A DNA stretch of 64,000 nucleotides, taken from contig NZ_CP036402.1 of assembly GCF_004322855.1 (NCBI RefSeq), forward strand, positions 372,001 through 436,000. The letters run 5' to 3'. Numbering within the stretch: position 1 is the stretch's first letter; the number at the start of each line of letters is the position of its first letter. The translations under genes were made by a program, and so were the position numbers. Under the pieces are notes generated by a model, which was not told the DNA's origin, did no database searches, and saw only the letters and a list, made by a program, of their open reading frames with translations. This DNA is from Egibacter rhizosphaerae. Lineage in GTDB: Bacteria; Actinomycetota; Nitriliruptoria; Euzebyales; Egibacteraceae. This document shows, one piece after another, positions 43,997-53,337 of the stretch.

Positions 43997-45079
43997 CTAG
44001 TGCTCTGTAACGGAGTCGGCTTTCCGGTTGGCTGTGGCGAGGATGTCGTCGGCGGTTTTGGTCCAGGTGAAGGGCTGGCAGCGGTCGTTCCAGCCGTCGA
44101 TGAAGGTGGCGATGGCGTCGGTGACCTGCCGCACGGAGGTGAACGAGCCGCGGCGGATGGCCTGGCGGGTGATGATCGAGAAGAACGATTCGACCAGGTT
44201 CATCCATGAGGAGTGCGTCGGGGTGAAGTGCAGCTGGATCCGCGGGTTCTTGGCCAGCCATGTCTTGACGTCGGCGTGCTTGTGCGCCGAGTAGTTGTCG
44301 ACGATCACGTGCAGCGGCACCCGCGGGTAGGTCTTGGCGACCTGCTTGAGGAACTGGAGGAACGCTTCGTGGCGGTGGCGGGGGTAGCAGGCGCCGGCCA
44401 CTTTGCCGGTGGCCACCTCCAGGGCGGCGAACAGGGTGGTGGTGCCGTGCCGGCGGTAGTCGTGGGATTGCCGTTCGGCCTGGCCGGGCTTGAGCGGCAG
44501 GATCGGCTGGGTGCGCTCCAACGCCTGGATCTGGGACTTTTCGTCGACGCACAGCACGACCGCGTTCTCCGGCGGGTGCAGGTACAGCCCGACGATGTCG
44601 TGCACCTTGGCGACCAGCTCGGGGTCGGTGGGGAACTTAAACGTCTCGGCGCGCCACGGCTGCAGCTGCCATGACTTCCACAGCCGCGTGATCGTGGTGT
44701 GCGACACATCGCCCAGGTGGCGGGCCAGCAGCCGCGACGACCAGTGCGTCACCCCCAGATGCGCCGGTGGCGGCGCGAGCGTGGCCGCCAGGATCTCGTC
44801 GGTGCGCTGGCGGGTCAGCCTGGGCGGCGCGCCTGAGCGCGGCGCATCGTCCAGCCCAGCCAGCCCGTCCTTGGCGTAGCGGTTGCGCCACAGGGTCACC
44901 GTGGGTCGGGAGCACCCCACGCGGGCGGCGAGCTCGCCTGCCGGCAGTCCCTCAGCGGCCAGCAGCACGATCTGGGCCCGCTCCCGATCCCGCACCGACA
45001 CCGTCCGCGCTGCCACGCGGGACTGCAGGACCCGCCGGTCCTCCTCCGAGACGTCCAGAACCTTCGCATGGTTGGCCAT
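43997..45079 (-). CDS. IS630-family transposase
   Basis: The 360-residue protein has an N-terminal helix-turn-helix (ELAARVGCSRPTVTLWRNRY, then a winged segment through LARHLGDVSHTTITRLWKSW) and the DDE domain: VVLCVDEKSQIQALERTQP, LHVIVDNYSAHKHADVKTWL and THSSWMNLVESFFSIITRQA (Asp, Asp, Glu). Start ATG 45079 lies 58 nt inside the right end. The stop codon (TAG, 43999-43997) is made of the terminal TA target base pair plus flanking DNA, so translation ends exactly at the element edge. It appears functional. Confidence 0.95.
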   Translation of the reverse strand: MANHAKVLDVSEEDRRVLQSRVAARTVSVRDRERAQIVLLAAEGLPAGELAARVGCSRPTVTLWRNRYAKDGLAGLDDAPRSGAPPRLTRQRTDEILAATLAPPPAHLGVTHWSSRLLARHLGDVSHTTITRLWKSWQLQPWRAETFKFPTDPELVAKVHDIVGLYLHPPENAVVLCVDEKSQIQALERTQPILPLKPGQAERQSHDYRRHGTTTLFAALEVATGKVAGACYPRHRHEAFLQFLKQVAKTYPRVPLHVIVDNYSAHKHADVKTWLAKNPRIQLHFTPTHSSWMNLVESFFSIITRQAIRRGSFTSVRQVTDAIATFIDGWNDRCQPFTWTKTADDILATANRKADSVTEH

Positions 45080-45138
45080 GCCGGCCAGTATCCACCCCCG
45101 ACCCCCAACAGGAAAGGAACCTACGCAACGAACCACTA
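43998..45138 (-). mobile_element. IS630-family insertion sequence
   Basis: The element is bounded by TA dinucleotides (43998-43999, 45137-45138), as expected for IS630 target duplication, and imperfect inverted ends begin TAGTG on each side (13 of 21 positions match in the outer 21 bp). One intact transposase fills almost the whole length. Confidence 0.8.
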
Positions 45139-45307
45139 GATCACGCCGGCCTGAAGCTACGAGCCCAGCGCGAAACCCGGAAGCCCGGCGCCGTTGCGGT
45201 CTCGACATGAGCGACTTCGGTCGAGCCGCCGCCCCATCTCGAGGACCTCCGCCCCCGCACCACCTCGCCGGCGGGGAGGGCGAAGCCGAGGTCGCTGTCG
45301 ATACGGT

Positions 45308-45688
45308 TCAGCCCGCGGCGGGGTCCGCGCGCGCCCCGCCCTCCCGGATCGTGGTGGCACGACGGCTGCGAACGACCTCTGTGGCCAGGGCATCGAACGG
45401 CTGAGTGAACGGTCCCGGCTGCTCGGCCAACCCGGCGAGCCACGTGGCCGCTTCGCGAAGCCCGTCGCGGTCGAGGTCGTACAAGCGCCGGGTGCCGTAC
45501 GCGCGGACGGTCACGAGTCCGGCGTCTCGCAGCACCCGCAGGTGCTGCGACACCGCCGGTTGACTGATGGGGTGCTCGGCGGCCAGGGTCACGACCAGCG
45601 TGCCGACGGGCTGCTCCCCCTCGGCGAGGAGCTCGAGGATCCGCCTTCGGACCGGGTCGCCCAGCGCAGCGAACGACGCGTCGGTCAC
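45308..45688 (-). CDS. ArsR-family winged-helix regulator
   Basis: The 126-residue regulator starts with GTG 45688, overlapping the SRPBCC stop (GTGA). MTDASFAALGDPVRRRILEL, then PISQPAVSQHLRVLRDAGLV and TRRLYDLDRDGLREAATWL give the ArsR winged helix; no metal-binding Cys pair is visible in the recognition helix. ArsR proteins of this type are commonly paired with SRPBCC/AHSA1 proteins and autoregulate. The C-terminal tail is basic and rich in Gly and Ala. Confidence 0.88.
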   Translation of the reverse strand: MTDASFAALGDPVRRRILELLAEGEQPVGTLVVTLAAEHPISQPAVSQHLRVLRDAGLVTVRAYGTRRLYDLDRDGLREAATWLAGLAEQPGPFTQPFDALATEVVRSRRATTIREGGARADPAAG

Positions 45689-46320
45689 TGCGGCGGGACG
45701 GTGTAGAAGGCCACGGTGCGCTCGGCTGCCTCCTGCGCGGCCCGCGGGTCGTCGCCGTCGGCGATCGCACAGTCGGCCCAGTCGGCAGCGGCCTGTCGAA
45801 CGAACGCCACGCCCGGCTCGCTCACCACCCAGTCGTCGGCGTCGGCCGGGTCGACCCCAGCCGCCGAGTCGAGGTGCAAGCCGAGGCCCATGAGCCCGAG
45901 GTCCCACCCGATACCGGCGGCGCCGGGCCCGTACTGCGCCCAGAAGTCCGGGTCTACCGGCGCTTCGTGCGCCAGCTCGAGCGTGGCGCCGTCGGCCGAC
46001 GGCGCCAGCTCGACCTTTAGCCACGACACTTGCCCGGCGAACTCCCAGGTCACCTCGAAGGACCGCGGCGGATCGCACCGCTCAACGGTGCCCTCCGCGT
46101 TGCCCTCGAGTTGGTAGCGTCCACCCGGCTGCAGATCGCCGCTGACCGGCAAGAACCAGCGCGGAATGCGCTCGGGATTGGTCACCGCGTCCCAGAGGTC
46201 GTCCTGGGTGGTCGCATACGAGCGACGCGCCACCACCACCCGCGTGGCCCGCCCGTCACGGGCGTCGGTGCGGACCTCACGGGTCACCAGTCTCGCCGTA
46301 CCTTCGGGGTCGATCGCCAT
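45685..46320 (-). CDS. SRPBCC (AHSA1/activator of Hsp90-like) protein
   Basis: The 211-residue protein matches the START/Bet-v-1 helix-grip fold: RSYATTQDDLWDAVTNPERI, PRWFLPVSGDLQPGGRYQLE, FEVTWEFAGQVSWLKVEL. A C-terminal extension (DLGLMGLGLHLDSAAGVDPA) is typical of SRPBCC proteins cotranscribed with ArsR regulators. Binding a hydrophobic ligand is expected. ATG 46320 lies downstream of an AT-rich stretch (46357-46390) that may hold the promoter. Confidence 0.85.
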   Translation of the reverse strand: MAIDPEGTARLVTREVRTDARDGRATRVVVARRSYATTQDDLWDAVTNPERIPRWFLPVSGDLQPGGRYQLEGNAEGTVERCDPPRSFEVTWEFAGQVSWLKVELAPSADGATLELAHEAPVDPDFWAQYGPGAAGIGWDLGLMGLGLHLDSAAGVDPADADDWVVSEPGVAFVRQAAADWADCAIADGDDPRAAQEAAERTVAFYTVPPQ

Positions 46321-46524
46321 CCCGGGCCTCCCTCGTCGCCATCCGGTCGAACTCCATAAGGAGATGGCTATATTAATAGTGGCTTATGCTTGGACCGAAG
46401 GCAAGCGCCGAGCCCTTCGTTGACACGAATTCGCCGCCGACCATCACGGGTTCGTGCCAGTTCGCCACCGTCGACTCGCCGGCCTGACCCGCTACGCTCC
46501 CTGCCCGGCTACCAGGGAGGCGGG

Positions 46525-47244
46525 ATGTCGACGTCCAAGTCGTCTGCGACGGCGATCGTCGAGGAGCTCGAGGCCCTGCGAGCCGAGGACGAGCTCGCGA
46601 AGGTCCGCAAGCGGCTGGCACCCGACGAGCCGGCGTTCGGGGTGCGCATGCGCGACCTGTTCGACGTCGCCAAGGCCCACACCGACCTGCCGCTGGTCGA
46701 GGTCGACCAGCTGCTGGATCATCCCGCCTACGAGCCCCGGATGACGGCGATGAGCATCCTGGACTTCCGGGCCCGCCGCCGACTCGACGACGACCAGCGC
46801 CGCGAGCTCTACGAGCGCTACCTCGCCCGCCACGACCGGATCACCACCTGGGACATGGTCGATCGTGCCGCGCCCCGCGTCGTCGGCGGCTACCTCGCCG
46901 GTCGCTCCCCCACTCCGCTGCACGACCTCGCAGCCTCCCCCGCATCACTCGAGCGACGGACCGCGATCACCGCGCCCCTGCACTTCGTCCGCGCGGGCAG
47001 CGACGACGACCTCGCCGCGGGCCTTGCCATCGCCGCGCAACTGGCCGGCGACGAGGATCCGACCGTGCACAAGCCGGTCGGCATCTTCCTCAAACACGCC
47101 GGGTCCAGGGATCCCGCCGCCCTCCACCGCTTCCTCACCGAGCACGCGGTAACGATGCCCCGCCCCGCACTCCGCCTCGCCGTCGAGAAGCTCGATCCAA
47201 CCGACCGCGAGCGATACCTCACGGATGCATCATCGCATCAGTAG
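46525..47244 (+). CDS. DNA alkylation repair protein (AlkD-like HEAT repeats)
   Basis: ATG 46525 follows GGAGG and gives 239 residues. The helical repeats GVRMRDLFDVAKAHTDLPLV, AMSILDFRARRRL, WDMVDRAAPRVVGGYLAG and HKPVGIFLKHAGSRDPAALH match the AlkD/DNA alkylation repair family, which excises bulky alkylated bases without base flipping. The conserved catalytic Asp/Trp region (TTWDMVD) is present. A VapBC module follows in the same direction after 22 nt. Confidence 0.82.
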   Translation: MSTSKSSATAIVEELEALRAEDELAKVRKRLAPDEPAFGVRMRDLFDVAKAHTDLPLVEVDQLLDHPAYEPRMTAMSILDFRARRRLDDDQRRELYERYLARHDRITTWDMVDRAAPRVVGGYLAGRSPTPLHDLAASPASLERRTAITAPLHFVRAGSDDDLAAGLAIAAQLAGDEDPTVHKPVGIFLKHAGSRDPAALHRFLTEHAVTMPRPALRLAVEKLDPTDRERYLTDASSHQ

Positions 47245-47253
47245 TCCTGATGC
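47235..47253 (+). promoter_or_regulatory. Candidate VapB operator
   Basis: GCATCA-N7-TGATGC is an inverted repeat ending 13 nt before the antitoxin ATG, where autoregulatory antitoxins normally bind. It overlaps the last codons of the upstream repair gene. Confidence 0.45.
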
Positions 47254-47266
47254 TATGATGAGCCCG

Positions 47267-47515
47267 ATGCGGACGACCGTGACCCTGGACCCCGACACCG
47301 CGCAGATCGTGCGGCGTCGGATGCGCGAGCGCGGGATGACGTTCAAGGAAGCGCTCAACGACGTCATCCGCAGCGGCGCGGGGGATACTGCCGAGGAGTT
47401 CCAGACACCGACCGCCTCGCTCGGACGCCCGTCGGTGAACCTCGACCGCGCGCTGCAGGTCGCCGGTGACCTCGAGGACGAGGACCTTGTTCGCAAGGAG
47501 CGGGCCGGCTCGTGA
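47267..47515 (+). CDS. VapB-like ribbon-helix-helix antitoxin
   Basis: From ATG 47267 the protein has 82 residues: MRTTVTLDPDTAQIVRRRMR followed by GMTFKEALNDVIRSG, the ribbon-helix-helix DNA-binding fold, and a C-terminal tail that should wrap the toxin. Two earlier ATGs (47255, 47258) are possible. Its stop overlaps the GTG of the PIN toxin. It would neutralise the toxin and repress the promoter carrying the adjacent inverted repeat. Confidence 0.82.
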   Translation: MRTTVTLDPDTAQIVRRRMRERGMTFKEALNDVIRSGAGDTAEEFQTPTASLGRPSVNLDRALQVAGDLEDEDLVRKERAGS

Positions 47516-47940
47516 AGCTCGTCGACGCGAACGTCCTGCTGTACGCGGTCAACGTGGACGCCGAGCGCCACAAGCCGTCACGACGATGGCTCGACCGAGC
47601 CTTGTCCGGGCAGGACACGGTCGCGTTCGCGTGGGTCGTCCTGCTCGCGTTCGTGCGCCTTGCCACCCGCGACGGGCTGTTCCCCTCGCCGTTGACGATC
47701 GACGACGCGATGGACCGTGTCGACGGGTGGCTGGCCGCCCCACCGGCCGTCGTGGTGCACCCCACCCTCGAGCACGCGCGACTCGTGCGGGACCTCCTTC
47801 GCGGGCTGGGAGCAGGCGGCAACCTCGTCAACGACGCGCACCTCGCGGCGCTGGCGATCGAGCACCGCGGCACGATCGTGTCCTTCGACCACGACTTCGA
47901 CCGCTTCGAGGGCGTGCGCCGAGAGGCACCCCGGATCTGA
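47512..47940 (+). CDS. VapC-like PIN-domain toxin
   Basis: The 142-residue protein begins with MKLVDANVLLYAVN (first catalytic Asp), continues with WVVLLAFVRLATRDGLFPS, and ends with LVNDAHLAALAIEHRGTIVS and FDHDFDRF, which carry the other acidic residues of the magnesium-dependent ribonuclease centre. It fits the TA PIN family that cleaves RNA. GTG 47512 overlaps the antitoxin stop. Confidence 0.88.
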   Translation: MKLVDANVLLYAVNVDAERHKPSRRWLDRALSGQDTVAFAWVVLLAFVRLATRDGLFPSPLTIDDAMDRVDGWLAAPPAVVVHPTLEHARLVRDLLRGLGAGGNLVNDAHLAALAIEHRGTIVSFDHDFDRFEGVRREAPRI

Positions 47941-48024
47941 GACCAGCGCGCAACCCCAAGCCCCCACGGGTTGTTGCGGCCAACGAGTGCCACGAGGTCA
48001 CCGAAGCGCGGAGCAGAGTTGGGC

Positions 48025-49077
48025 CTACGGGCAGGCCGGCCCCTGAAGACGCTCCAGAACGTCCTCGAGGATTATCTCGGCGCCGATCGGTCCGATGCCA
48101 ATCATCCAGTCGTCGTCGGCGACATCGAACTGGCATCCCGCGCCCACCGCCGGCAGCTGCTCCCACAGGGAGGTGACCTCACCCCGCGTACTCTCCGCGG
48201 GATCACCGTACGCCGTCGCGAAGATGACCTCGGCGGTGTCGATCCGGCCGATCTGCTCGGGGCTGATCAGCGCCATCGAGTACTCGTCGTACTCGAGCTC
48301 GGGCAGCTCGAACCCCACCTCCCGCAGCACTCTCCCCGAGAACGTCTCGGGTCCGTAGACACGCGTCTCGTCGGGTAGGAACCGCACAACGGCAGCTTCG
48401 GCCCCTTCCGCGCCGACTGTCTCGCCGACCGAGGCCGCGTGTGCTTCGTAATCGTCGAGGATCTCCTCGCCGGCCTCAGCCCGACCGAGCGTGTCGGCGA
48501 CGAGCTGGAAGTCGTCCTGCCATGTGGTGCCCGACGACTGGGTGAACACGGTCGGCGCGATGGCTTCGAGTTCGTCCCGTAGGCCCTCGTGGCGCACGGT
48601 GGCGGTGAGGATGAGGTCCGGCTCGAGTTCCACGATGGCCTCGAGGTCGGGCTCTTCGATCGTGCCGACGGGAACGACCGACTCGGCCTGGTCGTCGAGG
48701 TAGGCGGGCAACCCCTCCCCCGCGAACACTTCGACCGCGCCCACGGGGTCCACCCCCAGGGAGAGGGCGGCGTCGAGGTGCGGGGAGTCCAGTGCCACGA
48801 CGCGCTCCGGCTCGGCGGGCACCTCGGCCTCGCCGAGGTCGTGAGCCACGGTGCGGGTGTCGCCGTCCCCGCCGTCCTCCGGCTCCGACGTCGCCTCCCC
48901 GCTCTCGTCGGGAGGCTCCTCCTGCTGCCCGTCCTCCGCGGACTCCTCCGCGTCGTCGCCGTCGGGGGCGGCCTCCGGGTCAGGTTCCGCATCTCCGCCC
49001 TCGGTGCTGCCGCACGCCACGAGCAACGCGGCCACTACGGCCACCAACCCGATCAATCGCAAGGTCGCGTGTGTCAC
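48025..49077 (-). CDS. Iron-siderophore ABC transporter substrate-binding lipoprotein
   Basis: GTG 49077 follows GGAGG and gives 350 residues. A lipoprotein signal ends at LLVACGSTE; a 55-residue acidic linker (Glu/Asp/Gly-rich) precedes the binding domain. The domain has RVVALDSPHLDAALSLGVDP, IVELEPDLILTATVRHE and IIFATAY-like strands typical of FecB/FepB receptors for Fe(III)-siderophores. It is the last gene of the iron operon, but has its own iron box upstream, so it can be expressed separately and strongly. Confidence 0.92.
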   Translation of the reverse strand: MTHATLRLIGLVAVVAALLVACGSTEGGDAEPDPEAAPDGDDAEESAEDGQQEEPPDESGEATSEPEDGGDGDTRTVAHDLGEAEVPAEPERVVALDSPHLDAALSLGVDPVGAVEVFAGEGLPAYLDDQAESVVPVGTIEEPDLEAIVELEPDLILTATVRHEGLRDELEAIAPTVFTQSSGTTWQDDFQLVADTLGRAEAGEEILDDYEAHAASVGETVGAEGAEAAVVRFLPDETRVYGPETFSGRVLREVGFELPELEYDEYSMALISPEQIGRIDTAEVIFATAYGDPAESTRGEVTSLWEQLPAVGAGCQFDVADDDWMIGIGPIGAEIILEDVLERLQGPACP

Positions 49078-49101
49078 GCATCCTCCAGTCCTCGGCTGAT
49101 A

Positions 49102-49120
49102 TTAGGTAAAGCTAACCTTA
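49102..49120. promoter_or_regulatory. DtxR/IdeR iron box
   Basis: TTAGGTAAAGCTAACCTTA matches the 19-bp actinobacterial consensus TTAGGTTAGGCTAACCTAA at 16 positions. It lies between the ATPase stop and the GTG of the receptor gene, 25 nt upstream of that start. Confidence 0.85.
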
Positions 49121-50056
49121 TCAATTTCCGGTCTCGAGGCGGACCGCACCCGCGCCGCGGTCAGCATCGGACCGTCCCCGTCGTCCGGCCGATCGGGCCT
49201 CGCTGTACGGCACACACAGCGGTGTGCCGGTGACCGGGTCCTCGATGACGCGGGCGGACACCCCGAACACCTCGCCGATCGTCTCGGGGGTGAGGATCTC
49301 GGCCGGGGCGCCGCTGGTGTGGACGCGCCCGCCGCGCATCGCGACGAGGTGGTGCGCGTAGCGGGAGGCCTCGTTGAGGTCGTGCAGCACCATGACGACC
49401 GTGCGTCCCTGCCGCTCGTTCAGCTCGGCGAGCAGGTCCAGCACCTCGACCTGGTGTGCGAGGTCGAGGAAGGTGGTCGGCTCGTCGAGCAGGAGGATGG
49501 GCGTCTCCTGCGCGAGCGCCATCGCGATCCACGCGCGCTGACGCTGGCCACCGGAGAGCTCGTCGACGGGCCGGTCGCGCAGGTCGTCGACCCCGCTCAG
49601 CGCCAACGCAGCGTCCACCGCCCGCTCGTCCTCGTAGGACCACTGCTGGAACCAGCGCTGGTGAGGGAACCGGCCACGGGCGACCAGGTCCTCCACGGTC
49701 AGCCCTTCGGGGGCCTGGGGCGCCTGGGGCAGCAGGCCGACACGCATGGCGACGACCCTCGTCGGCAGTCGCGCGATCGACTGGCCGTCGAGGTGTACCG
49801 CCCCATGGCGCGGACGCAGCAGGCGCGCGAGACCGCGCAGCAGGGTGGACTTGCCGCAGGCGTTCGGACCGCAGATGACCGTGATGCGCCCCTCGGGGAC
49901 CTCGAGCGACAGGTCGCGCACGACGGTCTCGGTGTCGTACGCCAGCTCGAGGTGCTCCGCCCACAACCCACTCGAGCCGTGGCTCGGACGGTCCGCGACC
50001 CAGTCCTCGCTACGCGGGGAGAGCGTGGTCGCGGGCGTCTCGGTGCGTCGGCGCAT
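49121..50056 (-). CDS. Iron-siderophore ABC transporter ATP-binding protein
   Basis: The 311-residue ATPase has Walker A ([18 protein letters not shown]), the signature [18 protein letters not shown], Walker B ([20 protein letters not shown]) and the H-loop [15 protein letters not shown], matching FecE/FepC. ATG 50056 follows GGAGG; the alternative ATG 50071 overlaps the permease stop but lacks a ribosome site. It energises import through the two FecCD permeases. Confidence 0.94.
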   Translation of the reverse strand: MRRRTETPATTLSPRSEDWVADRPSHGSSGLWAEHLELAYDTETVVRDLSLEVPEGRITVICGPNACGKSTLLRGLARLLRPRHGAVHLDGQSIARLPTRVVAMRVGLLPQAPQAPEGLTVEDLVARGRFPHQRWFQQWSYEDERAVDAALALSGVDDLRDRPVDELSGGQRQRAWIAMALAQETPILLLDEPTTFLDLAHQVEVLDLLAELNERQGRTVVMVLHDLNEASRYAHHLVAMRGGRVHTSGAPAEILTPETIGEVFGVSARVIEDPVTGTPLCVPYSEARSAGRRGRSDADRGAGAVRLETGN

Positions 50057-50070
50057 CGGCTGGACCTCCA

Positions 50071-51159
50071 TCACAGAGCAGCACGGTTCGTGCGATACAG
50101 CAACAACAGGAAGTAGGGAGCCCCGGCCGCAGCGGTCACCACACCCACCGGCAGGCTCGTCGGGAGCGCGTGCTGGGCGGCGAGGTCGGAGAGTCCGACC
50201 AACCCGCCGCCGAGCAGGGCGGACAGGACCAGCACGCCCCGCGTCAGAGGCCCGGCGAGCCAACGAGCGAGGTGTGGCGTGGCCAGGGCGACGAAGCCGA
50301 TCGGGCCACTCGCGGCCACGGCGACGGCAGCGAGTCCCGCGCCGACGCCCAGGAGGCCCGCACGGGCGGGCTCGACCCGGGCGCCGAGCGCGCGGGCTGC
50401 GTCGTCGCCGAGCTCGAGCGCCCCGAGCTGGCGCGTGAGCCATACCCCCAAGGGCAGCAGCACCGCGACACCGACCCCCACGAGCGCGACCTCGTCCCAG
50501 CCGGTGCCGTGCAGCGTGCCGGTCTGCCATCGCACCGCGGACGAGACCCGCTCGACCGGGAACCGGACGATCAGGAGCGTCGTGAGTGCGGTCAGGGCGG
50601 CGTTCACGCCGATGCCGACGAGCACGAGCCGATGGCCGCTGATCCCCCGGCGCCACGTGAGACCGTAGATCGCGAACGCTGTACCCACCGCCCCCGCCAG
50701 CGCCGCCACCGGCAGCCACACCACCGCTTGGGCGGTCACGATCGTGAGGACCGCGAGCACTCCCGCGCCGGCGTTGACCCCGATGACGTCGGGCGCGACG
50801 AGAGGATTGCGGACGAGTCCCTGGAAGATCGCGCCGCTCGCTGCGAGGGCCCCGCCGACCAGGACCGCGGCAAGGGCACGGGGCAACCGCAGGGCGCGCA
50901 CGACGAACGCCTCCGCCTCCGGGGTCTCCTCGGCGCCGGCCAGCGCGCTGAGCGCCCCGCCGGGGCCGAGCTCGACCTCGCCGAGCAGCAGCGCCGCGAC
51001 CGTCGTAGCCATGACCAGGGCGAATGCGACGATGCCCGCACCGACCGTGCGTGGACTGATCCGGGTCGACAGCGCCACGGCCGGCAACCGCACCGTGACC
51101 CGTTGCGACCGGGACCCGGTCGCCCCGCGAGTGTGGGGGCGGGGCAGCAGTTCGGGCAT
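50071..51159 (-). CDS. FecCD-family siderophore permease, second subunit
   Basis: The 362-residue protein has about ten helices and family blocks: [60 protein letters not shown] (coupling region) and [15 protein letters not shown]. It pairs with the adjacent homologous permease to form the heterodimeric channel. ATG 51159 lies 12 nt after the other permease's stop. Confidence 0.92.
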   Translation of the reverse strand: MPELLPRPHTRGATGSRSQRVTVRLPAVALSTRISPRTVGAGIVAFALVMATTVAALLLGEVELGPGGALSALAGAEETPEAEAFVVRALRLPRALAAVLVGGALAASGAIFQGLVRNPLVAPDVIGVNAGAGVLAVLTIVTAQAVVWLPVAALAGAVGTAFAIYGLTWRRGISGHRLVLVGIGVNAALTALTTLLIVRFPVERVSSAVRWQTGTLHGTGWDEVALVGVGVAVLLPLGVWLTRQLGALELGDDAARALGARVEPARAGLLGVGAGLAAVAVAASGPIGFVALATPHLARWLAGPLTRGVLVLSALLGGGLVGLSDLAAQHALPTSLPVGVVTAAAGAPYFLLLLYRTNRAAL

Positions 51160-51170
51160 CGCGTCGCGCC

Positions 51171-52235
51171 TCAAACGCTCGGGAGCGATCGACGGCGGGC
51201 GAGCGCGACGAGGAACGGCGCCCCCAACAGGGCGGTGACGATGCCGACCTGCAGCTCGCTCGGGCGGGCCACCACCCGACCAAGGACGTCCGCAGCGAGG
51301 AGGAGCGTCGGGCCGAGGACGACCGCGTACGCCTGCACCCAGCGGTAGTCGGGTCCGGTGAGCACGCGGGCGATGTGCGGAACCGCGAGGCCGACGAAGG
51401 CGATCGGACCGGCTACCGCGACCGCCGACCCGGCGAGGAGGACGACCACGCCGAGACACGCGACCCGGACACTGCCGGTCCGTTGTCCGAGCGCGCGAGC
51501 CACGTCGTCACCAAGGGCGAGCGCGTTCAACTGCCGGGCGAGCAGCAGGGCGAGCACGATCCCGGCCAGCATGAGCGGCGCAACCTGCCACAGGAGCTCC
51601 GGCTCGCCGCCGGCGAGCGAGCCAGCGAGCCAGAACCGCACCTGGTCGAGGGTGCGACGGTCGAGGACCAGGGCGGCCGAGGTCCACGACTCGAGCAGCG
51701 CGGTCGTCACCAGACCGGCGAGCGCGAGCTTGATCGGCGTCGCGCCCGACCTCCCGGCCGCACCGATCACGTACACGAGCAGGGCCGCCGTCAAGGCGCC
51801 GGCGAGCGCCACCCACACCGAGCTCCTCGGGGTCACGGCCCCGGCGACGTGGACCGTGGTGACGACGGCGACCGCGGCGCCGGCGTTCACACCGAGGATG
51901 CCGGGACCGGCGAGCGGGTTGCGGGTCGCCGCCTGCATGATCGCACCAGCCACGGCGAGGCTCGCGCCCGCCCCGAGACCGATCATCGTGCGGGGTAGCC
52001 GCATGCGCCGGACGATGAGGTGCTCACTCGAGCCGTCGAAGTCGAGCAAAGCGCCCAGCGCGGCCTCAGTCGACAGGGCGACCGACCCGAACCGCAGGCT
52101 CGCCAGCACCGCGACGGCGAGCCCCACCGCCAGGACGAGCAAGCCCACGGCACGCCAACCGTGACCCCCCGCCCCGCGCAGCCTGGCCCCCCGGTGCGCC
52201 ACGTCGGGTTGCCGAGGCGGCACCGGGGGCGTCAC
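51171..52235 (-). CDS. FecCD-family siderophore permease, first subunit
   Basis: The 354-residue protein shows [57 protein letters not shown] and [19 protein letters not shown] 52235 overlaps the stop of the sucraseferredoxin gene, so iron import and ferredoxin-like protein are translationally linked. Confidence 0.92.
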   Translation of the reverse strand: MTPPVPPRQPDVAHRGARLRGAGGHGWRAVGLLVLAVGLAVAVLASLRFGSVALSTEAALGALLDFDGSSEHLIVRRMRLPRTMIGLGAGASLAVAGAIMQAATRNPLAGPGILGVNAGAAVAVVTTVHVAGAVTPRSSVWVALAGALTAALLVYVIGAAGRSGATPIKLALAGLVTTALLESWTSAALVLDRRTLDQVRFWLAGSLAGGEPELLWQVAPLMLAGIVLALLLARQLNALALGDDVARALGQRTGSVRVACLGVVVLLAGSAVAVAGPIAFVGLAVPHIARVLTGPDYRWVQAYAVVLGPTLLLAADVLGRVVARPSELQVGIVTALLGAPFLVALARRRSLPSV

Positions 52236-53221
52236 GCGACATCAGCCGCGGCGGCCGCCTCGACGTGGCGCACCAATCGCGCCACCCACCGGCCCGTCGA
52301 AGCGGTCGCCCCGCTCCCGCAGCTGCCGACACCCGGCACCCCCTCGTCGACCAGCGCCAGCGCGACCTCGAATCGTCCCACCGAGCTGGCCAGTTGCACG
52401 ACCGACTGCCCGTCGCTCTCGGCGACGTCCTCGACGCTCACGTCGGTGAGTCCCGTGAGGCCGGTCGCCCGCCGGATCTGGTATTCGGCGACCTGGGCGG
52501 CGGGCGACAGGCTCGTGCGGCCCCGCAGGTTCGGCAGGTGCACCTCCCCGGCGTCGGCGCAGCGGGCCAGCGCCAGCGCGTCGGTTGGTCCGACGCGCCC
52601 GTAGCAGAGCCCGTAGGGGAAAACGAGTGCGTTCGCCGCGAAGCGGTCGCCACCGAGGTGCGTCGTCTCCCACACGCGCCCCGCGAGCGCAACCGAGAGC
52701 GCCCGCAAGGCGGGTCGGCCGAACTCGGCGCAGCAGGGGTCCTTCTTCCCGTGGGTGCACACCGTGAGGAACGGCTCGTACACGGGTTTCCCAAAGCCGA
52801 CGGGCGCCCCCCGAGCCAGGGCCTCGAGGTCGACGTCGAGCAGCTCCTGCTCGCTCCCCAGCCGACGCGCCTCGACCCAAGGATTCGTCCCCGAGGTCCA
52901 CGCCAGCAGGGCGAGGGGTCGCGTCACCCGGGGCCGCTCCGCGCTGCGGATGAGCTGGACACGCACGCCGGGAGCGCGCCGTCGCGCCTCGGCGAGAACA
53001 CCCGGGTCCACGACCCCGTCAGGCGCCGTCGCCGGCCAGGGGCCGTTGTGCTCGAGGAGGATCCACGCTTCGACCTGACCTCCCCGCCCGACCATCGACT
53101 CGCCAGCGTCAACCGAGGTGGTGGCGCACGAGTCGCGGCGACGACTCTCCCTCGCCGGGGTCGACTCCGGACTCGGTGTCGGGGCCGGAGTCGCCGTCGA
53201 GGGTTCGGCGTTCAGGGACAC
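52232..53221 (-). CDS. Sucraseferredoxin-family thioredoxin-like Fe-S protein in the iron-uptake operon
   Basis: The 329-residue protein shows the family pattern: an N-terminal Cys segment (DSCATTSVDAGESMVGRGGQ), WILLEHNGPWP, the cluster CTHGKKDPCCAEFGRPALRA and THLGGDRFAANALVFPYGLC. This resembles thioredoxin-like [2Fe-2S] ferredoxins. In a siderophore operon it may reduce or release iron from the imported chelate; that role is an inference from context. Start is uncertain: GTG 53221, 53227 or 53254; AGGAG precedes the first two. A DtxR-like dyad lies 52 nt upstream. Confidence 0.87.
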   Translation of the reverse strand: MSLNAEPSTATPAPTPSPESTPARESRRRDSCATTSVDAGESMVGRGGQVEAWILLEHNGPWPATAPDGVVDPGVLAEARRRAPGVRVQLIRSAERPRVTRPLALLAWTSGTNPWVEARRLGSEQELLDVDLEALARGAPVGFGKPVYEPFLTVCTHGKKDPCCAEFGRPALRALSVALAGRVWETTHLGGDRFAANALVFPYGLCYGRVGPTDALALARCADAGEVHLPNLRGRTSLSPAAQVAEYQIRRATGLTGLTDVSVEDVAESDGQSVVQLASSVGRFEVALALVDEGVPGVGSCGSGATASTGRWVARLVRHVEAAAAADVA

Positions 53222-53272
53222 ACACACTCCTGTCGCGGATCGGGAACGCCGCACCCCACGGCGCCGATCCGC

Positions 53273-53286
53273 TAAGGTATACCTTA
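53273..53286. promoter_or_regulatory. Candidate metal-responsive operator of the iron operon
   Basis: TAAGGTATACCTTA is a perfect 14-bp palindrome built of the same AGGT/ACCT half-sites as the iron box at 49102-49120 but with a shorter spacer. It lies upstream of the first gene of the operon, between it and the convergent-free flank of the HepT gene. Confidence 0.65.
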
Positions 53287-53337
53287 CCGAAGTAAATGCA
53301 AGCCGTGCCCTCCGGCCCAGTCAAGCGGCGTCGTCGT

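Noticed and set aside
49121-51283. 720-codon frame containing the ATPase
   Set aside because: The first 400 residues are a shadow of the permease; only the part from 50056 is an ABC ATPase with its own ribosome site.
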